Positions 49,089 through 51,063 of a stretch of 51,063 nt of DNA are shown one piece after another. A program made the translations under genes and the position numbers. Source of the DNA: an uncultured Eubacterium sp. (lineage in GTDB: Bacteria > Bacillota > Clostridia > Lachnospirales > Lachnospiraceae); assembly GCF_934295145.1 (NCBI RefSeq), contig NZ_CAKRAS010000015.1, positions 1 through 51,063 on the forward strand. The letters are read 5' to 3'. The notes beneath the pieces were generated by a model. The model saw only the letters and a list, made by a program, of their open reading frames with translations. It made no database searches and was not told the DNA's origin. The stretch's first letter is position 1. Every line of letters starts with the position of its first letter.

Positions 49089-50588
49089 TTATTCCGTAAT
49101 ATTATATTTTCTTAATTTATAATACAGCGATGACCGGTCGATATTCAGCAGCCGAGCCGCCTTTGCCTTGTTTCCGTTAGTCTGTAACAGTGCCTGAATA
49201 ATAGCTTCCTTTTCTGTATTCTGTATCTTACGGGACAGATCATTCCAGGACAGTTCACTGGTCTGAGAGGAGGCACTGACTGGTGCTTTTGGCTGTGCAG
49301 CTGAAATATCCGGTACTGCCGACAATGGTGTCTGTAAATCGGATGGAGATAAAGCAGCAGCGGAAGCATCCGGATTTGTGTGGATAGTCTGCTGAACCAG
49401 TTCCTGCAGGAAACCACAGCTTTTCATTGTGATGGTACGGTTGTTGTTGATGGTGCACAGGCGTTCCACAATGTGTTCCAGTTCCCGGACATTTCCAGGC
49501 CAGTCATAGGACTGGAAGAGCTGAAGGACATCGGTATCAATGGAAATGACATGCGTATCATGTTCTGCATTGTATTTTTGAATGAAATAATCCGTCAGTT
49601 CAGCAATATCTTTTTTGCGATTTCGAAGTGGCGGAATTTTTAATTCTACCGTATTAATGCGGTAATAGAGGTCGCTTCGGAAGCGTTTTGCCTGAATTAG
49701 CTGTTGCAGATTCTGGTTTGTACAGCAGATGATTCTTACATTGACCTTGATCGTATTGATACCGCCGATCCGTTCAAACTCCTGTTCCTGAAGGACGCGC
49801 AGCAATTTGCTCTGGAGTGTCTGTGGCATTTCACCGATTTCATCCAACAGAATGGTGCCATGGTTTGCTAGTTCGAATTTACCGGGTTTCCCGTTTTTGG
49901 AAGCACCGGAAAAAGCGCCTGGTTCGTATCCGAACAATTCTGATTCCAGCAGTTCGGTAGGAATAGCGGCACAGTTGATTTTTATATAAGGATAAAATTT
50001 TCGGGGGCTCATTTCGTGAATGGCTTTTGCAAATAATTCTTTTCCGACACCGGTTTCTCCTGTAATCAGGATTGGCAGATCTGATGCAGCATAATCCGAA
50101 ATGGTCTGTTTGATCTCAAGTAGAGCAGGAGAGTGACCGATGATGCGGTTCAGGCTGTCAAAATGATTCTGCAACATATTTAATTCATGCCGGTAAAATT
50201 CGTTTTCTTTGCGGACAGCAGAGAGTTCACGATTCAGTTGTGTGACTGTGGGAAGGACATCCTGTATGATTGTTACGGCAGCAGCGCCAATGACCTGACC
50301 GTTTTGAAAAATCGGCATGCGATTGCAGGCAACCGTCACATTTTTCTTCTGGGAATGGTCATAAAGTGTCATCAGGTGTCCGATGTCCGGTTTGCCGGAT
50401 TTCAATACTTCGACCATGCGGGTCTTGGGAATCACATCGGTGACAGGCTGTCCGATGGCCTGTTCCCGCGGAATACCAAGGAGACTGGCATAGGATTCAT
50501 TCAGATAAACAATGGTTGCATTTTTATCTATAATTACAAAATTTGGAAAAGTTTCCAATGCATCTAATAATAATCTTGAAAGTTTCAT
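49089..50588 (-). CDS. PAS-domain sigma-54-dependent transcriptional activator
   Basis: The 499-residue bacterial enhancer-binding protein has an N-terminal PAS sensor (about 12-110), a AAA+ domain with Walker A GETGVGKE near 177, the sigma-54 contact motif GAFSGA and Walker B GTILLDEIGEMP, then a Fis-type helix-turn-helix at the end (NKAARLLNIDRSSLYYKL). It remodels RNA polymerase with sigma-54 at -24/-12 promoters. The natural target is the divergent acyl-CoA dehydrogenase gene, whose promoter fits exactly. AGAGGA lies before the ATG. The PAS ligand is unknown. Confidence 0.95.
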   Translation of the reverse strand: MKLSRLLLDALETFPNFVIIDKNATIVYLNESYASLLGIPREQAIGQPVTDVIPKTRMVEVLKSGKPDIGHLMTLYDHSQKKNVTVACNRMPIFQNGQVIGAAAVTIIQDVLPTVTQLNRELSAVRKENEFYRHELNMLQNHFDSLNRIIGHSPALLEIKQTISDYAASDLPILITGETGVGKELFAKAIHEMSPRKFYPYIKINCAAIPTELLESELFGYEPGAFSGASKNGKPGKFELANHGTILLDEIGEMPQTLQSKLLRVLQEQEFERIGGINTIKVNVRIICCTNQNLQQLIQAKRFRSDLYYRINTVELKIPPLRNRKKDIAELTDYFIQKYNAEHDTHVISIDTDVLQLFQSYDWPGNVRELEHIVERLCTINNNRTITMKSCGFLQELVQQTIHTNPDASAAALSPSDLQTPLSAVPDISAAQPKAPVSASSQTSELSWNDLSRKIQNTEKEAIIQALLQTNGNKAKAARLLNIDRSSLYYKLRKYNITE

Positions 50589-50661
50589 TTAAAATCCTCT
50601 TTTTGCTAGTGGGAAAGGTTAAATGCAAGAATGCCTTTGGTATCCTTGCTGCGAGATGCAA

Positions 50662-50711
50662 GTCATGCAATGCATGACATATTCTTCAGAATCAGTATGA
50701 CACATATGTGT
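50662..50711. promoter_or_regulatory. Two palindromes upstream of the -24/-12 promoter
   Basis: GTCATGCA-A-TGCATGAC (50662-50678) is a perfect palindrome and ACACATATGTGT (50700-50711) another. They lie about 120-170 bases before the sigma-54 promoter, a suitable distance for activator sites. The first overlaps a repeat-like segment, so its role is uncertain. Confidence 0.4.
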
Positions 50712-50829
50712 GGAAAATGCAAATAAAACGTAGAAAAGTGTAGGAAAAATAAACACATATAGACACTGATTGTGTTAAAAAATAAACAGTGTTTTTGCGC
50801 AAACCGCATAAGTCAAGGCTTTTAAAAGT

Positions 50830-50845
50830 TGGCACGATTATTGCA
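50830..50845 (+). promoter_or_regulatory. Sigma-54 (-24/-12) promoter
   Basis: TGGCAC (50830-50835), five bases, TTGCA (50841-50845): exact consensus with ten bases between the GG and GC doublets. It leads to the acyl-CoA dehydrogenase gene after a leader of about 145 bases that contains TTAGGT/ACCTAA pairing (50851-50874). Confidence 0.9.
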
Positions 50846-51004
50846 GTGTATTAGGTAACCTCTTGGAAACCTAAGCGATTCAGCGGGCTTTTTTTAAGCT
50901 CAAATGGGGGTTTGGGTATTATATTTAAGTCGAGCGCATGAATGCAGGACGTAATTCTGAGAGACGATCATGAAACTATAATAACTATGGAGGAAAAGTA
51001 AAAA

Positions 51005-51063
51005 ATGGATTTCGGATTAAGTAAGAAACACGAAATGGCAAGAAGCCTTTTCAAAGAATTCGC
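51005..51063 (+). CDS. Acyl-CoA dehydrogenase, N-terminal fragment
   Basis: Only 19 residues are inside the window (MDFGLSKKHEMARSLFKEF), but the start is typical of short-chain acyl-CoA dehydrogenases of the butyryl-CoA dehydrogenase type, FAD enzymes of butyrate or related fermentation. GGAGG lies before the ATG. The sigma-54 promoter upstream makes activator-dependent expression likely. The rest of the gene is beyond the window. Confidence 0.7.
   Translation, partial: MDFGLSKKHEMARSLFKEF

Noticed and set aside
50662..50678. Naming the perfect palindrome as the proven binding site of the sigma-54 activator
   Set aside because: It adjoins sequence shared with the repeat-like element at 46664, so it may belong to a dispersed repeat; kept only as a candidate.

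Overview
The window looks like chromosomal DNA of an anaerobic Firmicute, most likely Lachnospiraceae-like Clostridia. Supporting signs are the moderate A+T richness, strong AGGAGG-type ribosome sites, a glycine riboswitch ahead of an AGCS symporter, TRAP transport with a phloretin-hydrolase-like enzyme, and a sigma-54 activator next to an acyl-CoA dehydrogenase. No rRNA or tRNA gene was seen, so the species is left open.

Left chromosomal part (1-15.3 kb): a DEAD-box RNA helicase converges on an AGCS amino-acid symporter. Next comes a five-gene minus-strand catabolic operon, 8076 down to 3795: PhlG/phloretin-hydrolase-like C-C hydrolase, DctQ, DctM, iron alcohol dehydrogenase, nitroreductase. 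Divergent from it lie a parallel beta-helix protein, a LysR regulator and a TRAP solute-binding lipoprotein (DctP). Together these read as an uptake and degradation locus for an aromatic or organic-acid compound. An aldo/keto reductase with ferredoxin-like clusters follows, then a singlet glycine riboswitch controlling a second AGCS symporter.

Island (15,332-49,072): about 33.7 kb is bounded by two identical 75-bp direct repeats, each containing the hairpin that would have terminated the AGCS gene and the convergent sigma-54 activator gene. No integrase, transposase or relaxase was found inside. In order it holds: (a) a nuclease-like protein, two soluble VirD4/TraG-like ATPases plus a degenerate third, an M48 membrane protease, an unknown protein and a ClpP-like protease; (b) a type III-D-like CRISPR effector operon (Cas10, Csx10-like RAMP fusion, double Cas7, Csx19-like protein, large RAMP, Cas6); (c) a four-gene envelope operon ending in an OmpA-domain lipoprotein; (d) a signalling group made of a lone CARF protein, a sigma-factor-like protein and a fusion of degenerate AAA, CARF and HEPN domains; (e) a minus-strand membrane protein with a metallopeptidase-like tail; (f) a short CRISPR array, then an E2-like protein, a JAB-E1 fusion and a Clp-type AAA+ unfoldase; (g) a second short array with a duplicated leader and promoter, and three small genes including a possible Csx15-type protein.

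Three transcription units of the island (c, f and g) start from nearly the same unusual promoter, GGAAAC-N16-TCCATATC, each behind the same terminator hairpin. With the CARF and sigma-like gene pair in the middle, this suggests that cyclic-oligoadenylate signalling by the type III complex may switch on the envelope and ubiquitin-like/Clp modules. That is inference, but it is the strongest candidate for an undescribed system here.

Right chromosomal part (49.1-51.06 kb): a PAS-AAA-Fis sigma-54 activator is divergent from an acyl-CoA dehydrogenase gene cut by the window end, which carries a consensus -24/-12 promoter.
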